Source: Streptomyces pseudovenezuelae (GTDB taxonomy: Bacteria; Actinomycetota; Actinomycetes; Streptomycetales; Streptomycetaceae). From it: 64,000 nt of DNA. A program made the translations under genes and the position numbers. The notes under the pieces were generated by a model. The model was not told where the DNA came from. It made no database searches and saw nothing but the letters and a program-made list of their open reading frames with translations. The DNA lies in assembly GCF_001513955.1 (NCBI RefSeq), contig NZ_KQ948146.1, positions 284,476 through 348,475 of the forward strand, given 5' to 3'. Every line of letters starts with the position of its first letter. Position 1 is the first letter of the stretch. Below, piece after piece: positions 42,743-50,896 of this stretch.

Positions 42743-43720
42743 TCAGTCCCCGCCCGCGCAGAGCCGCGCGAAGCGGTCCGCGTCGACATTGCCACCGGAG
42801 ACGATCACCCCGACCCGGTCCGGCAGGCCGCTCACCCGCCCGCCGAGCAGGGCGGCCAGTGCGCTCGCGCCGCTCGGCTCGACGACGATCTTCAGCCGCT
42901 CGAAGGCGAATCGCATGGCCGCGCGGATCTCGTCGTCGGAGATCAGCGCGATCTCGTCGACCAGCCGCCGGTTCACCGAGAAGGTCAGCTCGCCGGGCGT
43001 GTCGAGGGCCTGTCCGTCGGCGATGGTCTTCGGCACCGGGATGCTGACGCGCCGCCCCGCCTCCAGGGACCGCATGGTGTCGTCACCGGCCTCCGGCTCC
43101 ACACCGATCATGCGGATGCCCGGATGCAGGCCCTTGGCGGCGGTCGCGCTGCCCGCCATCAGCCCGCCCCCTCCGACCGGTGCGAGCAGCGCACCCAACT
43201 CGCCCGTCTCCTCCAGGAGTTCGAGGGCCGCTGTGCCCTGTCCCGCCATCACGTGCGGATGTTCGTACGGCGGGACGAGCTCCAGGCCCCGCTCGGCGGC
43301 CAGGGCCTGGGCGATGGCCTCGCGGTCGCCGGTGTAGCGGTCGTACGTGATGATCTCGGCGCCGTAGCCCTCGGTGGCCGCCCGCTTGGAGGCCGGGGCG
43401 TCCTCGGGCATGACGATCACCGCGGTGGTGCCGAGCTCGCGGGCGGCCAGGGCGACGGCCTGGGCGTGGTTCCCGGAGGAGTAGGCGGCGATGCCCCGGG
43501 CCAGTTGCTCCGGGGCGAGCCGGGAGGCCGCGTTGTAGGCGCCGCGGAACTTGAAGGCGCCGACCCGCTGGAAGTTCTCGCACTTGAGGAAGACCTCGGC
43601 GCCGACCAGGGTGTCGAGGGTCCGCGAGCGCAGCACCGGTGTGCGGTGCGCGACGCCCTTGAGCCGGGCCGCCGCGTCCCGGACGTCGTCCAGGGTGACC
43701 GGCGGGGTGGTGGTCGTCAC
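42743..43720 (-). CDS. PLP-dependent threonine/serine dehydratase (catabolic or racemase-like)
   Basis: A 325-residue fold-II PLP enzyme. The Schiff-base lysine is in GAFKFRGA near residue 58, with SSGNHAQ next, the phosphate loop PVGGGGLMAG near 180, and VSGGN near the C-terminus. It lacks the ACT-type regulatory domain of biosynthetic IlvA, so it is a catabolic threonine/serine or hydroxyaspartate dehydratase, or a serine racemase. The GTG at 43720 overlaps the stop of the regulator gene upstream by 4 bp, so the regulator and enzyme form a two-gene operon. Confidence 0.92.
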   Translation of the reverse strand: MTTTTPPVTLDDVRDAAARLKGVAHRTPVLRSRTLDTLVGAEVFLKCENFQRVGAFKFRGAYNAASRLAPEQLARGIAAYSSGNHAQAVALAARELGTTAVIVMPEDAPASKRAATEGYGAEIITYDRYTGDREAIAQALAAERGLELVPPYEHPHVMAGQGTAALELLEETGELGALLAPVGGGGLMAGSATAAKGLHPGIRMIGVEPEAGDDTMRSLEAGRRVSIPVPKTIADGQALDTPGELTFSVNRRLVDEIALISDDEIRAAMRFAFERLKIVVEPSGASALAALLGGRVSGLPDRVGVIVSGGNVDADRFARLCAGGD

Positions 43721-44370
43721 GAGTGGCCTCCGGTGTTCGCCTGTTTTCGGGACTGGGACAGATAGCTGTAGGCGGAGGCACGGGAGATCCCGAGCCGTCC
43801 GGCCACCTGCTCGATCGCCCGCCGGACCGCGAACACGCCCCGTTCGTCCAGGCTGCGGAACAGGTCCAGGCGCCCGGCGCGGTCGAGCAGCGCCCACGAC
43901 TGGTGCCGGTGCGCGTCGAGCATGACGTCGACGACGGAGTCGATGTCGTCACCGAAGGCGGTGACGGGCGGTTCCGCGGGAGCCGTGGCGGTGCCGGCGA
44001 GGGCGCCCAGCAGGGCGTGGACCTCGCTCGCCGCGGTGACGTCGACATTGACGCACAACGCGCCGAAGACCTGGCCCGAGGAGTCCCGCAGCAGCATCGT
44101 CGACGACTTGAGGAGCCTGCCGGTGTCGGTCCGGGTGACGTAGTTCAGCTCGTCGGCCGCCTCGTCGCCGCGCGTGAGCATCCGCATGCCGATCTCGCTC
44201 ATGGCCCCGCCCACCGTGCGCCCGGTCAGCGAGCCGGCGACGGCCACCACCGAGTGCTCCGGTCTGCGGTAGTCGTGCAGCACCGCCTCGCACACCGGTC
44301 CGAAGGTCGCCGCGATCCCGTCGACGACCGGTGTGAGCGCCGCGATGATCGCGTCCCGCTCGGCCTCCAT
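43717..44370 (-). CDS. YheO/DauR-type PAS and helix-turn-helix regulator
   Basis: A 217-residue regulator. Residues 10-125 match the YheO-like PAS domain (FGPVCEAVLHDYRRPEHSVV, then LLRDSSGQVFGALCVNVDV), and residues 150-210 a helix-turn-helix (VRRAIEQVAGRLGISRASAY). Relatives such as DauR respond to amino acids. Coupling to a PLP dehydratase suggests that this one senses a hydroxy or D-amino acid. The ATG at 44370 is preferred to the GTG one codon earlier because GGGAGG then has 5-nt spacing. Confidence 0.88.
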   Translation of the reverse strand: MEAERDAIIAALTPVVDGIAATFGPVCEAVLHDYRRPEHSVVAVAGSLTGRTVGGAMSEIGMRMLTRGDEAADELNYVTRTDTGRLLKSSTMLLRDSSGQVFGALCVNVDVTAASEVHALLGALAGTATAPAEPPVTAFGDDIDSVVDVMLDAHRHQSWALLDRAGRLDLFRSLDERGVFAVRRAIEQVAGRLGISRASAYSYLSQSRKQANTGGHS

Positions 44371-44416
44371 CACGGCCTCCCCTCCACCAGTACGTCCAGA
44401 CTAGCAATCCACCCTC

Positions 44417-44431
44417 TGGACCACCAGTCCA
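44417..44431. promoter_or_regulatory. Inverted repeat upstream of the YheO-type regulator
   Basis: TGGAC-CACCA-GTCCA lies 47 bp upstream of the regulator start in the gap shared with the beta-galactosidase gene. It could be the regulator's own site. It is only one copy and short. Confidence 0.35.
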
Positions 44432-44465
44432 ATCCTGTTACCCCTTTCCACCCTGTCCGCGGATC

Positions 44466-44494
44466 TTGACGGCTGTCATGTTACCGGTAACATT
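44466..44494 (+). promoter_or_regulatory. Beta-galactosidase promoter with embedded LacI-type palindrome
   Basis: TTGACG (44466-44471) and AACATT (44489-44494) are 17 bp apart. A perfect 16-bp palindrome ATGTTACCGGTAACAT (44478-44493) fills most of the spacer and the -10 box, so a bound LacI dimer would exclude RNA polymerase. The LacI gene at 48788, the third gene downstream, is the likely repressor. Confidence 0.72.
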
Positions 44495-44525
44495 GCACTC
44501 CCGCTGACTCGAAGGGATGCCCCGC

Positions 44526-46283
44526 ATGCCCGCTCTGACGACGTCCACCGACGGTTTCCTCCTGCACGGCGAACCGTTCCGGATCATCTCCGGGGCCATG
44601 CACTACTTCCGTATCCACCCCGACCAGTGGACCGACCGGCTGCGCAAGGCCCGGCTGATGGGCCTCAACACCGTCGAGACGTATCTGCCGTGGAACCTCC
44701 ACGAGCCCGAGCCGGGCAGGCTCGTCCTGGACGGCTTCCTCGATCTGCCCCGCTGGCTGCGTCTCGCCCAGGACGAGGGCCTGCACGTCCTGTTGCGCCC
44801 GGGGCCCTTCATCTGCGCCGAGTGGGACGACGGCGGTCTGCCCGCCTGGCTGCTCGCGGACCCCGGCATCCGGCCGCGCAGCAGCGACCCGCGGTTCACG
44901 GCGGCGTTCGACGGCTACCTCGACCGGCTCCTGCCCGTGCTCCGGCCGTTCATGGCCGCGCACGGCGGTCCGGTGATCGCCGTGCAGGTGGAGAACGAGT
45001 ACGGGGCGTACGGCGACGACACCGCGTATCTCAAGCACGTCCACCAGGCGCTGCGGGACCGTGGTGTCGAGGAGCTGCTGTACACCTGCGACCAGGCGAA
45101 CGCCGAGCACCTGGCGGCCGGCACCCTCCCGGGCACGCTCGCCACGGTCACCTTCGGCAGCCGGGTCGAGGAGAACCTGGCCGCCCTGCGCGCTCATCAG
45201 CCCGAAGGCCCGCTGATGTGCTCGGAGTTCTGGATCGGCTGGTTCGACCACTGGGGCGGCCCGCACCACGTACGGTCCGCCGCCGACGCCGCCGCCGACC
45301 TGGACCGCCTGCTGTCGGCCGGCGCCTCGGTCAACATCTACATGTTCCACGGCGGCACCAACTTCGGCTTCACCAACGGCGCCAACCACAAGCACGCCTA
45401 CGAGCCCACCGTCACGTCCTACGACTACGACGCCCCGCTCACCGAGAGCGGCGACCCCGGCCCCAAGTACCACGCGTTCCGCGAGGTGATCGCCCGTCAC
45501 ACGGCCACGCCGGACGAGCCGGTGCCCCCGATCGCGCCCCGGCTCCCGCTCACCGACGTGGACCTGGACCACCGGGCGCAGCTGCTGCCGTACCTCCGCG
45601 GGATCTCGTCGACGCACACCGAGACCCCCGTGACGATGAACGACCTGGGCGTGCACACCGGTTACGTGCTCTACCGCGCCACGCTTCCCGGCTCGGGCGA
45701 CGGGCTGCTGCACTTCGCGGGCGGCGTCGGGGACCGCGCCCAGGTCTTCGTGGACGGCGCCTGCGTGGGCGTACTGGAGCGTGAGCGGCACGACGAGACG
45801 CTGTCCGTACGGGTCCCGCACGCCGGTGCCGTCCTGGAGGTCCTGGTCGAGAACATGGGCGGGGTCAACTACGGGCCACGCATCGGAGCGCCCAAGGGAC
45901 TGCTCGGCCCGGTGTCCTTCCAGGGCACCGCACTGCGCGGCTGGGAGTGCCGGCCCGTGCCGCTGGACGACCTGACCGCCGTGCCGTTCGGGCCGTCCGA
46001 GGCGACCACGGACGCGGTACCCGCCTTCCACCGGGGCACCTTCGAGGTGGACAGCCCCGCGGACACCTTCCTCTCCCTGCCCGGCTGGACCAAGGGACAG
46101 GCCTGGGTCAACGGCTTCCACCTCGGCCGCTACTGGAACCGCGGCCCCCAGCACACGCTGTACGTCCCCGCCCCCGTCCTGCGCCCCGGCACCAACGACC
46201 TGGTGCTGCTGGAACTGCACGCCACCACCGGCACACGCGCCCAGCTCACGGACACGCCCGACCTCGGACCGGAGACCGACTGA
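44526..46283 (+). CDS. Beta-galactosidase, GH35 family
   Basis: A 585-residue cytoplasmic glycosidase. The TIM-barrel holds the acid/base glutamate in VQVENEYGAYG and the nucleophile glutamate in CSEFWIGWFDHWGG, both classical for GH35; the N-terminal motif GAMHYFRIHPDQW and YMFHGGTNFGF also fit. Beta-sandwich domains with QVFVDG and WVNGFHLGRYW follow. The ATG at 44526 gives GAAGGG a 9-nt spacing; the ATG at 44517 is too close. It is the first gene of a unit with a second GH35 gene and shares a 1-bp stop/start junction with it. Confidence 0.93.
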   Translation: MPALTTSTDGFLLHGEPFRIISGAMHYFRIHPDQWTDRLRKARLMGLNTVETYLPWNLHEPEPGRLVLDGFLDLPRWLRLAQDEGLHVLLRPGPFICAEWDDGGLPAWLLADPGIRPRSSDPRFTAAFDGYLDRLLPVLRPFMAAHGGPVIAVQVENEYGAYGDDTAYLKHVHQALRDRGVEELLYTCDQANAEHLAAGTLPGTLATVTFGSRVEENLAALRAHQPEGPLMCSEFWIGWFDHWGGPHHVRSAADAAADLDRLLSAGASVNIYMFHGGTNFGFTNGANHKHAYEPTVTSYDYDAPLTESGDPGPKYHAFREVIARHTATPDEPVPPIAPRLPLTDVDLDHRAQLLPYLRGISSTHTETPVTMNDLGVHTGYVLYRATLPGSGDGLLHFAGGVGDRAQVFVDGACVGVLERERHDETLSVRVPHAGAVLEVLVENMGGVNYGPRIGAPKGLLGPVSFQGTALRGWECRPVPLDDLTAVPFGPSEATTDAVPAFHRGTFEVDSPADTFLSLPGWTKGQAWVNGFHLGRYWNRGPQHTLYVPAPVLRPGTNDLVLLELHATTGTRAQLTDTPDLGPETD

Positions 46284-48667
46284 TGTCCCATCCGCACCGT
46301 CTGCGCCTCCCCTACGCCGCCGGGCCCCCGCTGACCGGGCATCTGCCCTTCGCGGACGCCCCCGGGGTGTCCGACCCGATCGCGGTCACCAGCCGCTGGC
46401 TCACCCGCGGCGGCCGTCCCTGGTTCCCGGTGTCCGGCGAGTTCCACTACTCCCGCTGTCCGGCCGGTGAGTGGGAGGAGGAACTGCTGAAGATGAAGGC
46501 GGGCGGGGTCACCGCCGTCGCCAGTTACCTCATCTGGATCCACCACGAGGAGATCGAGGGCCGCGTCCGCTTCGACGGCGACCGCGACCTGCGCCGCTTC
46601 GCCGAGCTGTGCGCCCGGCACGGCCTGGACTTCATCCCCCGCATCGGCCCCTGGTCGCACGCGGAGGTCCGGAACGGCGGTCTGCCCGACTGGGTCGTGG
46701 CCCGCGACTGCGTGCCCCGCACCGACGACCCGGTGTACCTGGACGCCGTACGCCCCTGGTTCGCGGCGATCGCCCGCCAGTTGGACGGCCTCGACCGGGC
46801 GCACGGCGGTCCGGTCGTGGCGATCCAGATCGAGAACGAGCTCTACGACCAGCCCGGCCATCTGCTGACGCTGAAGCGGATGGCCCAGGAGGCCGGCCTG
46901 AGCGCGCCCCTGTGGACCTCGACCGCGTGGGGAGGCGTGCAACTCCCGCCGGACGAGCTCCTTCCGTTGTACGGCGGCTACACCGAGGCCTTCTGGACCG
47001 AGGCCGACGGCGGCTGGCCCGACACCTGCCGCAAGCACTTCTTCTTCACCCACCAGCGCGACGACGAGGGCATCGGATCCGATCTGCGCCCGGTGCGCGT
47101 GCGCGGCGGCGAACCCGACGCGTTCGCGGACCGGTTCCCGTGGGCCACCTGCGAGTTGGGCGGCGGCATGGCGGTGTCGTACCACCGCAGGCCGTACGTC
47201 GATCCCGATGACATCGGCGCGCTCGGCCTCACCAAGATCGGCTGCGGCTCGGTCTGGCAGGGCTACTACATGTTCCACGGCGGCACCAACCCGGCAGGTG
47301 AGCTCAGCACCCTGCAGGAGTCGCACGCCACCGGCTATCCCAACGACCTGCCCGTCCTGACGTACGACTTCCAGGCACCGCTCGGCGAGTACGGCCAGTA
47401 CCGGCGGACGTACCACGAACTCCGGCTCCAGCACCTGCTGCTGGCGGACTTCGGGCATCTGATCGCCCCCATGCGGTCCACGCTTCCCGACCGGCTGCCG
47501 GACGGGCAGTTCGACCGGGACACCCTGCGCTGGGCGGTGCGCGGTGACGGCACCTCGGGCTTCCTGTTCGTCAACAACCACCAGCCGCACGAGCGGCTGC
47601 CGGAGCACCCCGAGACGTCGTTCACCGTCGAGTTTCCCTCGGGCGGTGGGGAGTTGACGCTGCCCGGCACTCCTGTCACGGTCCCGAGCGGCGCGTACTT
47701 CTGCTGGCCGCTGCGTCTCGACGTGGCCGGTCTGCGGCTGGAGTGGGCCACCGCCCAGCCGGTGTGCACGGTCGACGTCGACGGCCGGACGGTCCTGGTG
47801 CTGGCCGCGACGGACGGCGTCGCGCCCGAACTCGCCCTCGACGCGGCCACGGTGTCGGCCGTGCACACGCCCAGCGGTGCCGTCACCCCGGTCGGCGACC
47901 GGCTGCTGGTGACCGGGCTGCGTCCCGGGACCGAGGCCCTCGTGGAGGTGGACACCGCCGAGGGCGGAAGGGCCGGTCTGCTGGTCCTGGACGCGGCGAC
48001 GGCCCGTACCGCCTACCGGGGCGAGGCGTGGGGTGCCGAGCGGCTGGTGCTGAGCGGGGACGGTGTGGTCTTCGACCGGGACGAGGTACGGCTGCACGGG
48101 TCGGGGACGGCCACGTCGTTCGCCGTGCTGCCCGCGCCCGAGCGGGCGCCGGTGGTGGACGGGGTGCGCGCGGAGGCGGTCACGGACGGGGTGTTCACCC
48201 GTTACGCGGTCCCGGCGGCGCGGGCCGTCGAGGCCTCCGCGCCCCGGGTCACCCTCGTGCGGGCCGCCGGTCCCGCCCCCGAGAGCGTCACCGGCGTCCT
48301 GGGCCGGGCGAGCCTCCCGGCCGACAAGTACTTCGACACCGTGGCCGCCGAGTACCACGTCGAGGTGCCGGACGGACTGCCGCCCGGGACGCTGCTGCGG
48401 CTGCGCTGGAGCGGGGACGTGGGGCGGGCCTACGTGGCGGACACGCTGGTCGCCGACCAGTTCTGCGCGGGGCGGGTCTGGGACATCGGCCTGGACCGGC
48501 TGCCCGCGGACACGCTGCGCGCCGAGGGTCTGCGGCTGCGGGTGCTGCCGCTGCACGCCGAGGCGCCGGTCCATCTGCCCGAGCGGGCGCGCGGTGCCCG
48601 GCAGACGGCCGCCGTCACGCACGCCGAGTGGATCCCCCGGCACACCTGGTCCCTCCGGGCGTCCTGA
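46283..48667 (+). CDS. Second GH35-family beta-galactosidase, divergent form
   Basis: A 794-residue cytoplasmic glycosidase only distantly similar to its neighbour. It keeps the GH35 logic: FPVSGEFHYSRCPAGEWEEE near the N-terminus, acid/base glutamate in IQIENELYDQPG, nucleophile region in CELGGGMAVSYHRR, and YYMFHGGTNPAGE. The long C-terminal part (about 420-794) is a set of beta domains. The two enzymes probably attack different galactoside linkages of the same glycan. The start overlaps the previous stop by 1 bp. No transporter lies beside them. Confidence 0.9.
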   Translation: MSHPHRLRLPYAAGPPLTGHLPFADAPGVSDPIAVTSRWLTRGGRPWFPVSGEFHYSRCPAGEWEEELLKMKAGGVTAVASYLIWIHHEEIEGRVRFDGDRDLRRFAELCARHGLDFIPRIGPWSHAEVRNGGLPDWVVARDCVPRTDDPVYLDAVRPWFAAIARQLDGLDRAHGGPVVAIQIENELYDQPGHLLTLKRMAQEAGLSAPLWTSTAWGGVQLPPDELLPLYGGYTEAFWTEADGGWPDTCRKHFFFTHQRDDEGIGSDLRPVRVRGGEPDAFADRFPWATCELGGGMAVSYHRRPYVDPDDIGALGLTKIGCGSVWQGYYMFHGGTNPAGELSTLQESHATGYPNDLPVLTYDFQAPLGEYGQYRRTYHELRLQHLLLADFGHLIAPMRSTLPDRLPDGQFDRDTLRWAVRGDGTSGFLFVNNHQPHERLPEHPETSFTVEFPSGGGELTLPGTPVTVPSGAYFCWPLRLDVAGLRLEWATAQPVCTVDVDGRTVLVLAATDGVAPELALDAATVSAVHTPSGAVTPVGDRLLVTGLRPGTEALVEVDTAEGGRAGLLVLDAATARTAYRGEAWGAERLVLSGDGVVFDRDEVRLHGSGTATSFAVLPAPERAPVVDGVRAEAVTDGVFTRYAVPAARAVEASAPRVTLVRAAGPAPESVTGVLGRASLPADKYFDTVAAEYHVEVPDGLPPGTLLRLRWSGDVGRAYVADTLVADQFCAGRVWDIGLDRLPADTLRAEGLRLRVLPLHAEAPVHLPERARGARQTAAVTHAEWIPRHTWSLRAS

Positions 48668-48702
48668 CCTGCCCGTGGAGCCCCGTCCACCTGCCGGATC
48701 CC

Positions 48703-48748
48703 CGGTCCCGGCCCGCCTATGCTGTGCTCCCCGGGCGGGCCGGGACCG
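48703..48748 (+). terminator. Strong hairpin after the GH35 pair
   Basis: CGGTCCCGGCCCGCC and GGCGGGCCGGGACCG are perfect complements, giving a 15-bp stem with a 16-nt loop, 36 bp after the stop codon. The loop contains TATGCT (48718-48723), which could be the -10 box of the next gene, so this element may both end the GH35 transcript and lie in the lacI promoter. Confidence 0.65.
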
Positions 48749-48787
48749 CCGTACCACCGCCACCACCACGTCGAGGAAACCGCCACC

Positions 48788-49855
48788 ATGACCCCAAGCC
48801 CCGCCGAGGGAGCCGTACCGAAGGGGCGCAGCCGACGCAACTTCGCCGGTGCGCGCCCGGTGATGGACGACGTGGCCCGGCTGGCCGGTGTGTCCAAGCA
48901 GACCGTCTCCCGGGTGCTCAACGAGCACCCGTCCGTGCGCCCCGAGACCCGCGAGGCGGTCCTGACGGCCATGCGGACCCTCGGCTACCGGCCCAGCCGC
49001 AGCGCCCGGTCGCTGGCCAGCGGGCGGACCCGGATGCTCGGGGTGATCACCTTCGACGCGGCGCGCTACGGGCCGGCCGCGATCCTGACCGCGATCAACA
49101 CCGCGGCCCAGGAGGCCGGTTATCTGCTGAGCTCCATCTCCCTGGACTCGGCCGAGCACGAGACGGTCGTCGAGGCGGTCGACCGGCTCTGTGCCGAGGG
49201 CGCGGACGGGGTGATCGCCATCGCCCCGCAGCTGTGGGTGGGCCGCGCCCTGGCGGACACCCGTCTGGACACCCCGCTGGTGGTGCTGGAGAACGGCTTC
49301 GACGCGGAGACCGAGCGGGTCACCGGTGACTCGCGCGAGGGCGCCCGCAAGGCCACCGCGCATCTGCTGGGGCTCGGCCACCCGACCGTGTGGCACATCG
49401 CGGGACCGAGCGGCTGGACCTCCGCGGACCAGCGTCTGGAGAGCTGGCGCTCCACACTGGAGGCGGCCGGGGCGCCGGTCCCCGAACCGCTGTTCGGCGA
49501 CTGGAGCTCCGACTCCGGCTACCACCTCGGGCGCCGGCTGGCCGCGCGCGGGGACGTCACCGCGGTGTTCGTGTCCAACGACCAGATGGCCCTCGGCGTC
49601 CTGCACGCCTTCCACGAGGCGGGCCGCTCGGTGCCGGGCGAGATCAGCGTGGTGGGCTACGACGACATCCCCGAGGCCGCGCATCTGCTGCCGCCGCTGA
49701 CGACCGTGCGCACGGACTTCGCGGAGATCGGCACCCGGTCCCTGCGGCTCCTGCTGAGCCGGATCGACGACTCGGCCGAGCCGCCGCCTCCCGACTCCCT
49801 CGTCCCCGTCGACCTCGTGATCCGCGCGAGCAGCGGGGCGGCACCGGGGCGCTGA
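48788..49855 (+). CDS. LacI-family regulator, likely of the GH35 genes
   Basis: A 355-residue repressor with a 20-residue basic N-terminal extension before the helix-turn-helix (MDDVARLAGVSKQTVSRVLN), a hinge helix (SARSLASGRTRMLG), and a sugar-binding core ending VVGYDDIPEA and TTVRTDF. The ATG at 48788 follows GAGGAAA. It is downstream of the two beta-galactosidase genes and is the obvious candidate to bind the ATGTTACCGGTAACAT palindrome in their promoter, with a galactoside as inducer. It is convergent with a second LacI gene. Confidence 0.93.
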   Translation: MTPSPAEGAVPKGRSRRNFAGARPVMDDVARLAGVSKQTVSRVLNEHPSVRPETREAVLTAMRTLGYRPSRSARSLASGRTRMLGVITFDAARYGPAAILTAINTAAQEAGYLLSSISLDSAEHETVVEAVDRLCAEGADGVIAIAPQLWVGRALADTRLDTPLVVLENGFDAETERVTGDSREGARKATAHLLGLGHPTVWHIAGPSGWTSADQRLESWRSTLEAAGAPVPEPLFGDWSSDSGYHLGRRLAARGDVTAVFVSNDQMALGVLHAFHEAGRSVPGEISVVGYDDIPEAAHLLPPLTTVRTDFAEIGTRSLRLLLSRIDDSAEPPPPDSLVPVDLVIRASSGAAPGR

Positions 49856-49886
49856 GGGCGGTGCCGTCCCGGTCCGTCCTGACGCC

Positions 49887-50891
49887 TCACGCGCGCGTGG
49901 ACGCCCGGACGACCATGTCGATGGCCAGGGTGCGGGTGGTGCCGTGCGGCGCTTCGCCGGCGAGCAGCGCGCAGAGCAACCGGACGCATTCCGACCCCAT
50001 GTGACGGGGCCTCAGGTCGATCGCGGTGATCGGTGGTTCCGCGGTCCGCATCGCCAGGCTGTCCACGCAGGACGCCAGCAGCAGGTCCTCGCCCACGACC
50101 CGGCCCGCGGACCGGATCTCGGGCAGGACGGCCGCCGCGGCCCCGTCGGCCGCGCACACGATCGCGTCGGTCTCCGGCGTCCCGGCGAGCAACTCCCCCA
50201 CGAGGCCCCGCAACACCTCCGGCGCGGCACCGAACGGCGCTTTGCGCAGCAGCCGTGGGATGCCGTGCTCGGCACACCAGTGCGCGTAGGTCTGCTGGAG
50301 GGTGAGGGTCCAGTCGGCGGTGGAGTCGGAGGCGATGAGCACGGGCCGGCGGGCGCCCCGCGCGCGCAGGTGGTCGAGGAGTTCCGTCAGGGAGGTCCCG
50401 TGGTCGGACCAGATCACACCGGAGGGCCGGCTGTCCCCGCCGTATGTCTCGGCCGTGACGACCGGGAGCCCCGCGTTCATCAGCTGGTCCACGACCGGGT
50501 TGTCCGGCATCGGGTCGCACAGGATCAGTCCGTCGACCTGTGGGACGCGGCCGGAGGACACCAGGGTCACGTTGAGTCCGGCGCGCGCGGCCTGTTCCGC
50601 GACGCCGAACACGAACGCCATGTAGTACTCAGCGCTGGTGAGGAACTCCGGGATGTGCAGCGCGATGGTGTCCGTCACGGAGGTGCGCAGGCTGCGGGCG
50701 CTGCGGTTGGGCGAGTACCCGAGGCGTCGGGCGGCGTCCAGGACGGCCTGGCGGGTCGCGTCGGACACCCGGCCGTGGCCGCGCAGCGCGTCCGACGCGG
50801 TGGTCTTGGAGACCCCCGCTCCACGGGCGACGTCGGCGAGGGTGGCGGACACACCGGGCCCGGCCGGCGTGCTCGGCTTCCCGGCCCGCAC
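49887..50891 (-). CDS. LacI-family regulator coupled to the kinase-aminotransferase gene
   Basis: A 334-residue repressor with the helix-turn-helix LADVARGAGVSKTTASDALR near residue 20 and a ligand domain (ALHIPEFLTSAEYYMAFVFG and onward, ending in ITAIDLRPRHMG). The GTG at 50891 lies only 5 nt after the upstream stop codon, whose TGAGGCGG also serves as ribosome site, so translation is coupled to the large fusion gene. LacI proteins for non-sugar amino compounds are uncommon. The 18-bp CG-centred palindrome at 53848 is its likely operator, giving autoregulation. Confidence 0.9.
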   Translation of the reverse strand: MRAGKPSTPAGPGVSATLADVARGAGVSKTTASDALRGHGRVSDATRQAVLDAARRLGYSPNRSARSLRTSVTDTIALHIPEFLTSAEYYMAFVFGVAEQAARAGLNVTLVSSGRVPQVDGLILCDPMPDNPVVDQLMNAGLPVVTAETYGGDSRPSGVIWSDHGTSLTELLDHLRARGARRPVLIASDSTADWTLTLQQTYAHWCAEHGIPRLLRKAPFGAAPEVLRGLVGELLAGTPETDAIVCAADGAAAAVLPEIRSAGRVVGEDLLLASCVDSLAMRTAEPPITAIDLRPRHMGSECVRLLCALLAGEAPHGTTRTLAIDMVVRASTRA

Positions 50892-50896
50892 CCGCC

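Noticed and set aside
46130..49684. 1184-codon minus-strand open frame
   Set aside because: Shadow of the two GH35 genes and the LacI gene, which all show catalytic or DNA-binding motifs on the plus strand.
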